From Sphingobium sp. CAP-1 (lineage in GTDB: Bacteria > Pseudomonadota > Alphaproteobacteria > Sphingomonadales > Sphingomonadaceae): a stretch of DNA of 64,000 bases. Below the pieces are notes generated by a model. It saw nothing but the letters and a program-made list of their open reading frames with translations, was not told where the DNA came from and did not search any database. The position numbers and the translations under genes are program-made. The stretch lies in assembly GCF_009720145.1 (NCBI RefSeq), contig NZ_CP046253.1, forward strand, positions 1,048,501 through 1,112,500, in the 5' to 3' direction. This document shows, piece by piece, positions 44,088-54,100 of this stretch (the stretch's first letter is position 1; every line of letters begins with the position of its first letter).

Positions 44088-44990
44088 ATGCTGGAATTTG
44101 CGGGACGCACCGCCTTCGTCACCGGGGGCGCCAATGGGATCGGGCTGGGTCTGGCGCGTGCGCTGCTGGCGCAGGGATGCAAGGTGGCGATCGCCGACAT
44201 TCGCGAGGATGCGCTGGCCGCCGCGCTCAGGACGCTGGACAATCAGGCCGTTATGGCTGTTCCGCTCGATGTCGCATCGCGGCAGGCTTTCGCCGATGCC
44301 GCCGACCGGGCGGAAGCGGCCCTGGGGCCGGTGAGCCTGCTATTCAACAATGCCGGCATCAACCTGTTCCAGACGATCGATGACTCCAGCTATGATGACT
44401 GGGACTGGGTGATGGGGGTCAATCTGCACGGCGTCATCAATGGCGTGATGACCTTCGCGCCGCGGATGAAGGCACTGAGGCAAGGCGGCCATATCGTCAA
44501 CACGGCGTCGATGGCGAGCTTCCTGTGCGGTGGCGCGCCGGGCATTTACAACACCACCAAATTTGCGGTGCGGGGGATGAGCGAATCGCTGCGCTACAGT
44601 CTGGCGCCGCACGGTATCGGCGTGTCGGTGCTTTGCCCCGGTCTGGTGAAAAGCCATATCTATGCCAGCGACGAAGTCCGCCCCTCCGGCCTCAGTGCCG
44701 GGGCCAAGCCGGTCGATGGCGCGGCGGTCGACCGGCTGGCCCAACTCCACCAGTTCGGCATGGAGCCGGATGTGATTGCCGCCCGCACGCTGGACGCGAT
44801 GCGCGACAATCGCTTCCACATCTTCCCGCATCCCGAATTTCGAGACGAGCTGGCGACCGTCTTTGACGAGATATTGGCGGACTTTCGCGACTATCCCGCC
44901 GATGCCGGTTTCGACCAGCGGGTGGGGTTCGAGGCGATGCGGCGCGATAGCTACGCCAAAGCACGGCAGGCGGCGCGCGATCGCAGTTAG
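44088..44990 (+). CDS. SDR-family oxidoreductase
   Basis: A 300-residue classical short-chain dehydrogenase. TGGANGIGLGLA is the cofactor loop, NNAGIN the following motif, and catalytic Ser and Tyr-x-x-x-Lys are in NTASMAS and YNTTKFA. A ribosome site (AGGGAG) precedes ATG. Divergent from the MFS-ligW run, it may oxidise or reduce a side-chain alcohol or ketone of the same aromatic. Its TAG stop overlaps the TAA of the converging gene by two bases. Confidence 0.9.
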   Translation: MLEFAGRTAFVTGGANGIGLGLARALLAQGCKVAIADIREDALAAALRTLDNQAVMAVPLDVASRQAFADAADRAEAALGPVSLLFNNAGINLFQTIDDSSYDDWDWVMGVNLHGVINGVMTFAPRMKALRQGGHIVNTASMASFLCGGAPGIYNTTKFAVRGMSESLRYSLAPHGIGVSVLCPGLVKSHIYASDEVRPSGLSAGAKPVDGAAVDRLAQLHQFGMEPDVIAARTLDAMRDNRFHIFPHPEFRDELATVFDEILADFRDYPADAGFDQRVGFEAMRRDSYAKARQAARDRS

Positions 44991-45562
44991 GAGGCGAACA
45001 GGTCGCCCTGGCGCGGCCGGGTGGCGGGACGTTGCGGTGCGGGCTGCGCGCCGATCAGCGCCCGCGCCCGGCCGATCAGCGTGTAGACCGCCTGACGTTG
45101 CGCCCCGCGATTGAGATGATCGACGCGAAAGCCCTGATAATGGCGCTTGAGCAGCCCGGCCTTCACCAGTTCGGACGCGGCGCGGCTGAGGTTGGTCTTG
45201 CCCGACGCGCGCACCCGCGCCCGCACCTCTCCCTGCACCAACTGGTCATCCGCCGCGGCATCACCCGACAGCCTGCCGTCCTTGCGCAATTCCTCCCGCA
45301 CCCGTTCGACCAGCGCCATGCGGCGCGGATCGCGATGCCCCATTGGCGTCAGCGCATCGCACAGCCAGTCGCGCAGCGGGATCAGCGCATCGCCGACCCG
45401 GACCATCGGTCCGGCGCTGCCATCGGGCCGGGCCAGTTCGGCGATCAGGGTCAGCAGCATGAAGGCGTAGCGCGGGCGCGAACAGCAATGCGACAGTTGA
45501 TCGAGCAACTGCGAAATATCGCTGCCGCCGGCAATGCGGGACGGGACGGACGCATGAAACAT
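44987..45562 (-). CDS. Conserved winged-helix protein of unknown function
   Basis: A 191-residue protein if started at 45562 (an in-frame ATG at 45661 would add 33 residues, but it lies within the palindrome). ISQLLDQLSHCCSRPRYAF, LIPLRDWLCDALTPMG and RMALVERVREEL are followed by TNLSRAASELVKAGLLKRHYQGFRVDH, quoted in part, which reads like a winged helix. It looks like a widely conserved sphingomonad hypothetical rather than a plasmid Rep protein. A perfect 12-base inverted repeat 68 bases upstream suggests autoregulation. It converges with the SDR gene. Confidence 0.7.
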   Translation of the reverse strand: MFHASVPSRIAGGSDISQLLDQLSHCCSRPRYAFMLLTLIAELARPDGSAGPMVRVGDALIPLRDWLCDALTPMGHRDPRRMALVERVREELRKDGRLSGDAAADDQLVQGEVRARVRASGKTNLSRAASELVKAGLLKRHYQGFRVDHLNRGAQRQAVYTLIGRARALIGAQPAPQRPATRPRQGDLFAS

Positions 45563-45629
45563 ATCGTGAATCAAGCATAGTCCCGACCACTTGTGAATCC
45601 GCTTTTTCCGCCGAGTCGCATTTTGTCGC

Positions 45630-45663
45630 CCATGACACTTTGCCGTCCGATAAAGTGTCATGG
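45630..45663. promoter_or_regulatory. Perfect 12-base inverted repeat, probable operator
   Basis: CCATGACACTTT (45630-45641) and AAAGTGTCATGG (45652-45663) are exact inverted copies with a ten-base spacer. A partial third copy (ACTTTACCGGACGG) follows at 45669. The site lies between the histidine kinase stop and the winged-helix gene start. There is no T-run, which argues against a simple terminator. Confidence 0.65.
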
Positions 45664-45705
45664 CGGAAACTTTACCGGACGGTCGCGGGGGCATGTCCGC
45701 AACGG

Positions 45706-47088
45706 TCATGTGGGAGGACGGGTTGCGCCTGCATCGGCCGGAAGCGTCAGTATGACCCGCAATCCTGGTGCGGCGTCGCCCAGCGTCAATGTGCCGCCAT
45801 GAAGATGCGCCACCGCCGCCGCCAGCGACAGGCCCAGCCCTGCGCCACTAATATGCCGCGACGCGTCCAGCCGGGCGAACCGCCTGAGCGCCTCGACCCG
45901 CCGTTCCTGCGCAATGCCGGGACCATTGTCGGTCACGGTCACGCAAATCGCGTCGCCCTCGCGCCGGGCCGACAGTTGGATCGCGTCGCCGCCATATTTC
46001 AGCGCATTGTCGATCAGGTTCGACAGCACCTGGCCGAATATCTCGCGATGGGAGCGGATCAGCAGGCCGTCGGGCGCATCGACACGGATGATCACGCCCT
46101 TGTCCTCGGCCAGGGCGCCATACATGTCCTGAAAGTCGCGCAGCAGCGCGGCGACATCCACGGCGAAGAAGGAGTCGCGGCCGATCCCCGCCTCCGCCCG
46201 GCTGATCAGCAGCGCCGCGTCCAGCATCCGTAACAGCGTGTCGCCTTCGTCCAGCGCCTTTTCCAGCGCGGCGATCGAATCCTCGTCCCGGCTCTGGCGC
46301 AGCGCATTGTCCAGCACGGCGCGCATCCGGGTGAGCGGCGATCGCAGGTCATGGGCCAGCCCGTCCGTCACCAGCCGCATTTCGTCGACCAGCGCGGTAA
46401 TCCGGTCGAGCATGGCGTTGATCTCTTCGCCCAGCGCGTCGAACATGTCGCCGCTGCCGCTCAGCAGGATGCGGCGCTGCATGTCGCCGGTGCCGACCGC
46501 GCCCGCCGTGTCGATGATCGATCGCAGCCGTCCCCGGATGATCGCCGCCGACAGCAAAGCCGCGCCGCCCGCCAGCGGGATCGCCAGCAGCACCGCGCCG
46601 ATCAGCGCCGCCTCCAGATAGCCGCCGAAGCGCAGGTCGTTTTCCACGACATGGCCGGTCAGCAGGCGGGTGCCGTCGGGGAAGCGGGTGCTGACGATGC
46701 CCATCGTCTGGGGATCGCGGTCCGTCTGCCCGCTGCGCAGCAGGTCGATCTGTCGCCAGCTTTCGGTCAGGCCGATGCCGGCCGGCCAGACCGGCAGGTT
46801 GCCGGCGATACGGCGGCCGTCGGGGCCGATCAGCAGCATGATCGATGTGCCGGCCGGATCGGCGGCGATGCGGGTGCGGACGGTCGCGCCCGCCGCCTCG
46901 ATCCCGGCGGCGGCATAGGTGGCGGCGATGTCGTCGCGCAACGCCACTGCGACTTCGCGGCTGGCCTGATCGACCGAGCGGCTGGTGAAGAGATGGACCG
47001 CGCCAAGCGCGAGCAGGACGCAGGCGATCTGCATCAGAAAGACGAGCGCGGCGAACCGCCAGATGACGCTATGGCGCCAGCGCATCAT
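45706..47088 (-). CDS. Sensor histidine kinase
   Basis: A 460-residue membrane sensor. Two helices near residues 10-30 and about 160-185 flank a periplasmic sensor region, then a HAMP domain, the H-box DGLAHDLRSPLTRM, and the ATPase domain with the N-box near LIDNALKYG, DNGPGIAQ and GAGLGLSLAAA. It phosphorylates the response regulator whose gene ends three bases upstream. Last of five genes that include mprF, so it probably senses envelope stress such as cationic peptides or acid and controls lipid modification; this is inferred from the operon. Confidence 0.92.
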   Translation of the reverse strand: MMRWRHSVIWRFAALVFLMQIACVLLALGAVHLFTSRSVDQASREVAVALRDDIAATYAAAGIEAAGATVRTRIAADPAGTSIMLLIGPDGRRIAGNLPVWPAGIGLTESWRQIDLLRSGQTDRDPQTMGIVSTRFPDGTRLLTGHVVENDLRFGGYLEAALIGAVLLAIPLAGGAALLSAAIIRGRLRSIIDTAGAVGTGDMQRRILLSGSGDMFDALGEEINAMLDRITALVDEMRLVTDGLAHDLRSPLTRMRAVLDNALRQSRDEDSIAALEKALDEGDTLLRMLDAALLISRAEAGIGRDSFFAVDVAALLRDFQDMYGALAEDKGVIIRVDAPDGLLIRSHREIFGQVLSNLIDNALKYGGDAIQLSARREGDAICVTVTDNGPGIAQERRVEALRRFARLDASRHISGAGLGLSLAAAVAHLHGGTLTLGDAAPGLRVILTLPADAGATRPPT

Positions 47089-47091
47089 GGG

Positions 47092-47778
47092 TCAGCCCTG
47101 TTCGCTCAGCCGATAGCCGGCGCCGCGCACGGTGTGGATCAGCGGGCGCTCGCCCTCCTCGTCAATCTTGCGGCGCAGCCGGCTGATATGTACGTCGATG
47201 ACATTGGTGCCGGGGTCGAAATGATAATCCCACACGCCTTCCAGCAACATGGTGCGGGTCACGACTTCGCCCTGATGGCGCAGCAGATAGTCGAGCAGGC
47301 GGAATTCGCGCGGTTGCAGGTCGATGGTGCGTGCGCCGCGCTTCACCTTGCGCGACAACAGGTCAACCTCCAGATCGGCGCAGGACAGGCGCGTTTCGGG
47401 CGCCTGCCCGCCGCCGCCGCGCCGCAGGATGATGCGCAGTCGGGCGAGCAGTTCGGCAAAGGCGAAGGGCTTGGCCAGATAATCGTCGGACCCGCCGGTC
47501 AGCCCCTTCACCCGCTCGTCGGCGGTCGCCAGCGCGGACAGGATGATGACCGGGGTTTCGATCCCGGCGGCGCGCAATGCGGCCAGCACCGCCATGCCGT
47601 CCATGCCCGGCAGCATCCGGTCGAGGATGATCGCGTCATGCGCGGCCTCGGTCGCCAGGAACAGGCCGTCGCGGCCATTGTCCGCCCGATCGACGGTGAA
47701 CCCTTCCTCGACCAGTCCCTTGACGATATAGTCGGCGGTGGTGGCGTCGTCCTCGACCAGCAGCAGCTTTTGACTCAT
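47092..47778 (-). CDS. OmpR-family response regulator
   Basis: A 228-residue regulator. The receiver has LLLVEDD, the phospho-acceptor in AIILDRMLPGMDG and the lysine in DDYLAKPF; the C-terminal winged helix includes LQPREFRLLDYLLRH and VIDVHISRLRRKID. It overlaps mprF by four bases and precedes the kinase gene, forming a complete two-component pair embedded in the envelope operon that it may autoregulate. Confidence 0.95.
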   Translation of the reverse strand: MSQKLLLVEDDATTADYIVKGLVEEGFTVDRADNGRDGLFLATEAAHDAIILDRMLPGMDGMAVLAALRAAGIETPVIILSALATADERVKGLTGGSDDYLAKPFAFAELLARLRIILRRGGGGQAPETRLSCADLEVDLLSRKVKRGARTIDLQPREFRLLDYLLRHQGEVVTRTMLLEGVWDYHFDPGTNVIDVHISRLRRKIDEEGERPLIHTVRGAGYRLSEQG

Positions 47779-50375
47779 GATCCCGTCTTTGCTCCTCCGC
47801 TCGCGCCGTCACTTTTGCGCAGTCGCGCCGCCATGCTGCCCCGTCCGCCGCCGATCAGCCGTTGCAGATCGACCATCGCCCGCGCCAGCGACAGCCCCTG
47901 TGGCCCGGCGATGAAGCGCGGTTCCCACAGCGGCGCGAACTTCGCCTTATAGGCGCGCAGCCCGCCAAAGCCATAGAAGGCGTCGCCATGGCGATAGAGA
48001 AAGGCGGCGGCCTTGACCCACAGCGGCGACAGGCGTCGCGCTTCGAGGCCCGATAGCGGGGCGAGGCCGAGCGTGAACCAGCCATAGCCCTGTTCCCGCC
48101 CCCACAGCAGTAACCGGGTGAAGATGAAATCCATCATGCCCGGCGGCGCGCCGGTCCCGTGCCGCATCAGGTCCACCGACAATTCCTCGCCATTGATTGT
48201 CGCCCAGATATTGGCGAAGGCGACGATCCGCCCGTCGCATCGCACAATGGCGCAGTCGCAGCGCCGGAGATAGGCGTCGTCGAAACGGCCCACGCTGAAG
48301 CTCTTCTCGTCCGCGCCCTTAGCGGCCAGCCAGTCGTCGGAGACGGCGCGCAATTCGGGCAGCAGCGGGGCGATGTCGGCCGCCGGCACGATCTCGAAGC
48401 GCGCGCCCTCCCGTTCGGCGCGGCGGACTGCGTGACGCAGCGGGCGGGCGTCCGGCCCGTCCAGCGTGAAGCGGCTGAGGTCGATCCGCGCTTCCTCGCC
48501 ATATTTGACGATGGACAGGCCAAGGTCGATCGCCAGCGGCAGTGCATCGAGCGTCAGTTGATAAAGGAGCAGCCGGCCCTGTGCCGCGTCGGCGCGCTCG
48601 CGTATCCGCCACAGCAGGTCGGGCCATTCGCTGGTGTCGCCCACCGGATCGCCCATGACGATCCAGCTATGCCCCTGTACCTGATACATCAGGAAGGCGC
48701 GACCCGACGGGGATGTCAGGAACAGCTTGTCGCCGGTCAATGCCAGACAGGCGTCGGTACGGCGGGCAAGGGCGAGGGCGGCATCGCTCGGCGTAAGACA
48801 GGCCGGGCCATCCGCCGCGCGCGCCGAGGGACGCAACAGGGTCCAGAGCGCCGCGCCGATCATCACCACGCCGGCCGCCAGCGCCGCCCGCAGGAAGCGC
48901 GACGCATCATGATGCCGGCCGAACTGCCACCACAGGTCGCTCTGATAGTCGACATGGCGATAGGCGAAGAAGCCGATCCAGACCGACAGGATGATCGCGA
49001 CCCCCAGCATGGCGATCCAGCCGGGGGTCAATATGGCGGAGGTCAGGCTGGTCTGGCGATAGAAGGCGGCATGGCTCCATTGCAGCAGCCCGGCGATGAT
49101 CAGCAGGACGACCGCCTCCTCATAATCCAGCCCCTTGAGCAGCGAGAAGGCTGCACCGGCGACCAGCAGCAACCGGGTCAGCCAGAAGGCGCCGTCCAGC
49201 CGGCGATAGAGGCCCGACGCCAGCAGGACGAGCATCGCGCCGATGGTGCTGGCGGCCAGGTGCGACGCCTCGACAAAGGGCGTGGGCATCAGGCTGGTGA
49301 GGTCGCGGAAGCGCGCCGGCACGGCGGGGAGCGATCCCGAAATGAGCAGGATCGTGCCGCCGACGGCGACCAGCGCCGCCAGCATGGTCGGCGCGATGGC
49401 CCGCGCCACGGTTTCGGCGCCGCCCAGCACGCGCCGCGCCGGTCTGCGCCAGGCATGGCCTTCATGCGCGGCGATCAGCAGCACGGCCAGCAGCAGCGGC
49501 AGCAGATAATAAAGGATGCGATAGGCGATCAGCGCCGTGACCAGGCTGGGGCGGTCGACGCCGGGGAGCAGGGCCAGGATGACCGCCTCGAAAATGCCGA
49601 TGCCGCCCGGCACATGGCTGATCAGCGCGACGATGATCGCCAGCGCATAGCCCAGGAAGAAGGCGGGGTAGAGCGCCAGCGAGGCGTGCGGCACCAAAAT
49701 GAACAGCGCGGCGCTGGCCAGCGCCAGATCGGCCATGGCGATGCCGATCTGTGCCAGCGCCTGCATCCGGCTGGGCAGGGTCAGGGTCCAGCCGAACAGA
49801 TGAACCGGCCGGGCATTGCGCCCAAGCGCCATCAACAATGCAGCCGCGCCGATCAGCAGGCCGACGCCGATGCCGCGCTGGACCATCGGGGTCAGCGTCA
49901 GCGGGCCGATCCCGATCGCTGCGGGATGCAGCGTCATCGCCAGCGCGGCGAGGGTGAATACCCCGCCCCAGAAAGCAAGGCTGGCCGATGCGATGATCCG
50001 CGCCACATCGCCTGGCCCCAGCCCCGCCGCGCCATAGATGCGCAGCCGCGCCGACCCGCCCGTCAGCAGCGCGAGGCCCAGATTATGGCTGAGCGTGTAG
50101 CTGCAAAAGGAGGCGAGCGCCGCCGTGCGCCAGCCGATCGGCCGGTCGATGATGCGCAGCGCGAGATGATCGTAGAGAGTAAGGGCGAGATAGCTCAGCA
50201 CCGTGAACAGCAGCGATGCCGCGATCACCGATGCGGGAATGGCGCGGAAGGCCACCCGGACATCGGCCCATTTTACCCCGGCCAGCAGATGGTCGAGCGC
50301 GGCGACACCCAGCCCCGTCACCAGCAGCAGCGCGGCGACGGTCAGAAAGGGCCGATATGTGCGGAGGGCGCTCAT
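47775..50375 (-). CDS. mprF: Bifunctional lysylphosphatidylglycerol flippase/synthetase
   Basis: An 866-residue protein. The N-terminal half has about 14 membrane helices of the UPF0104 flippase type (GYALAIIVALISHVPGGIGIFEA, quoted in part); the C-terminal half is the DUF2156 aminoacyl-transferase domain (SWIVMGDPVGD, GWFTLGLAPLSGL, LRAYKAKFAPLWEPRF in part). MprF moves lysine (or another amino acid) from tRNA to phosphatidylglycerol and flips the lipid outward, lowering surface charge. It overlaps both the AcvB/VirJ gene and the regulator gene by four bases. In alphaproteobacteria the same pair is lpiA-acvB. Confidence 0.93.
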   Translation of the reverse strand: MSALRTYRPFLTVAALLLVTGLGVAALDHLLAGVKWADVRVAFRAIPASVIAASLLFTVLSYLALTLYDHLALRIIDRPIGWRTAALASFCSYTLSHNLGLALLTGGSARLRIYGAAGLGPGDVARIIASASLAFWGGVFTLAALAMTLHPAAIGIGPLTLTPMVQRGIGVGLLIGAAALLMALGRNARPVHLFGWTLTLPSRMQALAQIGIAMADLALASAALFILVPHASLALYPAFFLGYALAIIVALISHVPGGIGIFEAVILALLPGVDRPSLVTALIAYRILYYLLPLLLAVLLIAAHEGHAWRRPARRVLGGAETVARAIAPTMLAALVAVGGTILLISGSLPAVPARFRDLTSLMPTPFVEASHLAASTIGAMLVLLASGLYRRLDGAFWLTRLLLVAGAAFSLLKGLDYEEAVVLLIIAGLLQWSHAAFYRQTSLTSAILTPGWIAMLGVAIILSVWIGFFAYRHVDYQSDLWWQFGRHHDASRFLRAALAAGVVMIGAALWTLLRPSARAADGPACLTPSDAALALARRTDACLALTGDKLFLTSPSGRAFLMYQVQGHSWIVMGDPVGDTSEWPDLLWRIRERADAAQGRLLLYQLTLDALPLAIDLGLSIVKYGEEARIDLSRFTLDGPDARPLRHAVRRAEREGARFEIVPAADIAPLLPELRAVSDDWLAAKGADEKSFSVGRFDDAYLRRCDCAIVRCDGRIVAFANIWATINGEELSVDLMRHGTGAPPGMMDFIFTRLLLWGREQGYGWFTLGLAPLSGLEARRLSPLWVKAAAFLYRHGDAFYGFGGLRAYKAKFAPLWEPRFIAGPQGLSLARAMVDLQRLIGGGRGSMAARLRKSDGASGGAKTGS

Positions 50376-51115
50376 CGGCGCGCGCCGGGCCAGCCCAGCG
50401 CCCGACCGATCGCACGCAACAGCGCAGCGCTCACCGCGTCGGGATCATGGTGCAACGGGTGGCCGCCGGGCAGCATCAGCCGGGTGGCGTTGGGCTGATC
50501 GAGCGACGGGCAAAGGCTGGCCTCCTCATCCGCGCCATGGATGCAGAGCAAAGGCGCCCAACTCAACCGGCGCGCGGCGGTGGTGGCGTCCTCCTCCGGC
50601 TCGGTCAGGGAGAAGATTTCGGAAGGGGAAGCGCGCCATTGCCGGGTGGCGCCCGGCACGATCAGGCCGATGAAGGCGATGCGTCGCCGCAAGGCGGCGG
50701 GAACATAGGGCAGGGACGGCGCGATCACATCGGCGCCGAACGATTGGCCGATCAGCAACAGCCGGGCCTTGGGATCGATCGCGATGGCGCGGCGCAGCCC
50801 CTGCGCGATCATCGCGCCGGCCTCCTCCGGCGTACGGCGGGTGCGGAAGAAATGCAGGCTGTTCTCCGCGACGACGGGAATGCCCTGCCGGGTCAGCCGA
50901 TCGGCGATGGCGGGGCCAAGGCCCGCATGAAAGCCCATGTCGCCCGACAGATAGAGTGCGACCGCAGGCGGCTGAAGCCTGCGCGCGGTCGTGCTGGCGG
51001 GGCGGATGTCGAACGGATGGCCGCCAATATAGCCGATATACCAGAAGCCCAGCAGCAGGGCGGCGACCAGAAAGGCGATTATGGTCCTGGTTCGCGTCAC
51101 GCCGCCTGGCTCCAT
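50372..51115 (-). CDS. AcvB/VirJ-family hydrolase
   Basis: A 247-residue single VirJ domain with an N-terminal membrane anchor (IIAFLVAALLLGFWYIGYIGG, in part). The serine elbow is GQSFGADV, the acid lies in HGADEEASLCP and the histidine in PGGHPLHHD. Agrobacterium AcvB is a periplasmic lysyl-phosphatidylglycerol hydrolase encoded with lpiA; here the overlap with mprF fits that role of trimming the lipid made by MprF. The start may be ATG 51115 or GTG 51100; the latter gives a four-base overlap with the upstream gene. Confidence 0.85.
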   Translation of the reverse strand: MEPGGVTRTRTIIAFLVAALLLGFWYIGYIGGHPFDIRPASTTARRLQPPAVALYLSGDMGFHAGLGPAIADRLTRQGIPVVAENSLHFFRTRRTPEEAGAMIAQGLRRAIAIDPKARLLLIGQSFGADVIAPSLPYVPAALRRRIAFIGLIVPGATRQWRASPSEIFSLTEPEEDATTAARRLSWAPLLCIHGADEEASLCPSLDQPNATRLMLPGGHPLHHDPDAVSAALLRAIGRALGWPGARR

Positions 51116-54100
51116 CTCTTGCCGGATGCCGCCGCCTCGTCCGTCGACTGCACCCGGCCGCTGCGCTCCAGCTTGCCCCAGCCGACCCAGGGGCCAAGGA
51201 TCGCGGTGCCGACCGCGCGGATTACGACGCTATACATGATCTGGCGATAGATGAAGCGTTGCGCCACCAGCAGCAGCGCGGGATAGCGCCGCTCACGCGG
51301 CTCCAGCCGATAGGCGACCGCGCCGCAGGCGATGTCGATCGCGGTGAAGGCGATCCAGTAGAGGGCCATGCGCAGCACGTCGCTCTGCGTCTGCGCCCAG
51401 CCATGTTGATGGACGCGCAGCGCCGTGTCGATCGCGCTGATGACCAGCGCCAGGTCGATGATCGGCGACACCAGCGCGAAGCCGATCTGGAACAGCCATG
51501 CCTGCGGCAGCCCGACCCAGGCGAGGCCCGCCGGCTTGCGCTCGCGCCAGATGCCGCGATGCTTCCACAGGCATTGCAGCGTGCCATAGGCCCAGCGGAA
51601 CCGCTGGCGCGACAGCGCGCCGAAACTTTCGGGCGCTTCGGTCCAGGCGACCGCTTGCGTATCATAGGCGATGCGCCAGCCGGCGCGCTGGATCGCGATG
51701 GTCAGATCCTGATCCTCCGCCAGCGTATCGACCGGATAGCCGCCGACCGTGTCCAGCGCCGATCGCCGCCATGCGCCGACCGCGCCCGGCACGACTGTAA
51801 TCGCGCCGAAGCGGGCGAGCGCGCGCCGTTCCAGATTCTGCGCCGTCACATATTCGACCGCTTGCCAGCGGGTGACGAGGTTGATGCGGTTGCCGACCAT
51901 GGCGTTGCCCGCCACCGCGCCGACTGCCGGGTCCGCGAACCAGCGGGCGAGCCGGGCGATGGTCAGCGGTTCGAACTGGGTGTCGGCGTCGAGCGCGACG
52001 ATGATCGGCGCGTGCGCCAGCTCCAGCGCGCGGTTGAGCGCCGCCGCCTTGCCGCCATTGGCCAGCGTCAACAGCCGCACGCGCGGATCGCTGGCGAAGC
52101 ATTGAGCGACGATCGTGCTGGTGCCGTCGGTCGACCCGTCATCGACCACGATCACGTCCAGCCGGACATTCTCGCTGGCCAGCACCCGCCGCACCGACGC
52201 CTCGATCACCTTGGCTTCATTATAGGCGGGGATGATGACCGATACGGATGTGCCGGGCCGGATCGCCGGCGGCGTAATCCGGTTGCGCGGCGACCGGCTG
52301 CCCAGCGCCAGCCCCGCCAGCAGCAACGCACGGCCGATGCCGAACAGGATGACGGCAAAGAACAGCCATTTCAGGGTCAGGCCGATCCCGGCCAGCAACA
52401 GAAAGATGGCGACATCGACGCGCACGGCGGCGAGATCGGCGCCATGGACCGGCGGCATCACCTGATTGGCGCTCAGGCCCGCCAGCGCCGACACCGGCAC
52501 GAAGCGGTAGCCGCGTTCCGACAAGGCCCGGATGATGCGCGGCAGCGCCGCCACCGTTTGCGCCCGATCGCCACCGCTGTCGTGCAGCAGGATGATCTGC
52601 GCCGAACGATCGGCGCTGCCGGCCTCGACCTGCGCGACTGTGCGCCGGACGATCGCATCGACGCCCGGCCGGGTCCAGTCGCCCGGATCGACATGCAGGC
52701 CGACATTGACATAGCCCGCCTGCTGCGCCTCCAGCGCCGGCCCGATCTCGTCCGCCGTGGTCGGTTCGGCGTCGCCGAAATAGGGCGCGCGGAACAATCG
52801 CATCGCCTGGCCGGTATAGGCTTCGACCAGTCGCTGGGTGCTGTTGAGTTCGAGCGACACGCCCCGGTCCCAGACCTGCGCCAGATTGGGATGGGTGTAA
52901 CTGTGATTGCCGATTTCGCTGCCCTGGGCGACGATCCGCCGCAACAGGCCGGGATGCATCATCGCATTTTCGCCGATGACGAAGAAGGTCGCGGGCACAT
53001 GCGCCTTCTGCAATATGTCCAGGATCGGCGGGGTCCAGGTCGGATCGGGGCCATCATCGAAGGTCAGCGCGACTTCATGCGGCTGGTATCCGGTGCGGCG
53101 GATGACATAGGGGGTGGGCAGGCTGGCGAAGCGCTCGTCGGTGATCAGCCCCGCGCGGCGGCCGGTGCCGGTGGTGATCGCGCGACGGCCCACGGTCGGC
53201 ACATCGTCGATGCGCAATATCTCGCCGTTGCCCTCGACATCGACCGAATTGAAGCTGGTCAGGCGCGCTATGTCCGGCGGCGTCGGCGCATTGCGGGCCT
53301 TCAGCGCGGACCAGAAGCCCGGATCTTCGGACCCCAGCCGCCACAGCGCCACCCCGCCTGCGCCGGTCAGCCGCGCCGCGCGGATCTGGTTCCAGCCGCT
53401 CGCCGCGTCCAGCATCCAGACATGATGGACCCGGCCATCCTGCTGATAGTCGAAGCTGGCATTACCCGCGACCGGATCGAAGCGGATCGGCGCGCCGGAA
53501 TCATGGGCGGATAGCCATGCGTCCTCGATCGACAGCGTATCGGCCGTCTTGCCGCCCTCGGTCCAGTCATAGGCATAATTGCCGACCGCCACGATTGTCT
53601 TGGCGGCGGGTACCGCGCGCAGCGCGGCGCGCAGCCGCTGTACGAACCAGGGTTGGGCGGCGATCGGCCCGGCCCGGTCGCCGATATAATGCTGGTCATA
53701 ATCCATCAGGATCAGCCGGTCGGCGACCGCGCCATAGCGGGCGAGATTCCAGTCTGCATCATCGACCGGGACAGTCAGGGTCAGCAGCAGATGCTGCGCA
53801 TGCAGCAACGGCGCGGCCTGACGCAGGAAGGCGAGATAGTCGCCCTGCGCCTGACGCGGCAGAGCTTCAAGGTCGAACACGACGCCGGCGGCATGGAGCG
53901 CCTTCAACTGCGGCAACAGATGTGTGAGGAAGGCGGCGCGTGCGGCATGATCGTGCAGCAGCGTGGCGGTGTCGCGACTGTCCCACGCGCCATCGGCGAC
54001 ATTCTGCACCACCGGCAGGATGCGGGGGCGGCGATGCGCGGCATGGATCACCGACGCGAAAGCCGGATCGGCGGTCGTGCGCAGGCTGTGGGCCGGGCCG

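Noticed and set aside
44987..45709. Plasmid replication initiator with iterons at 45630
   Set aside because: The protein has a winged-helix look but no recognised Rep motif, the repeat is a single inverted pair, and neighbours are ordinary chromosomal-type genes.
48159..53514. Long plus-strand open frames opposite mprF and the deacetylase/transferase fusion
   Set aside because: Gln/Arg/His-rich translations without any fold; they mirror the codon bias of the real minus-strand genes.
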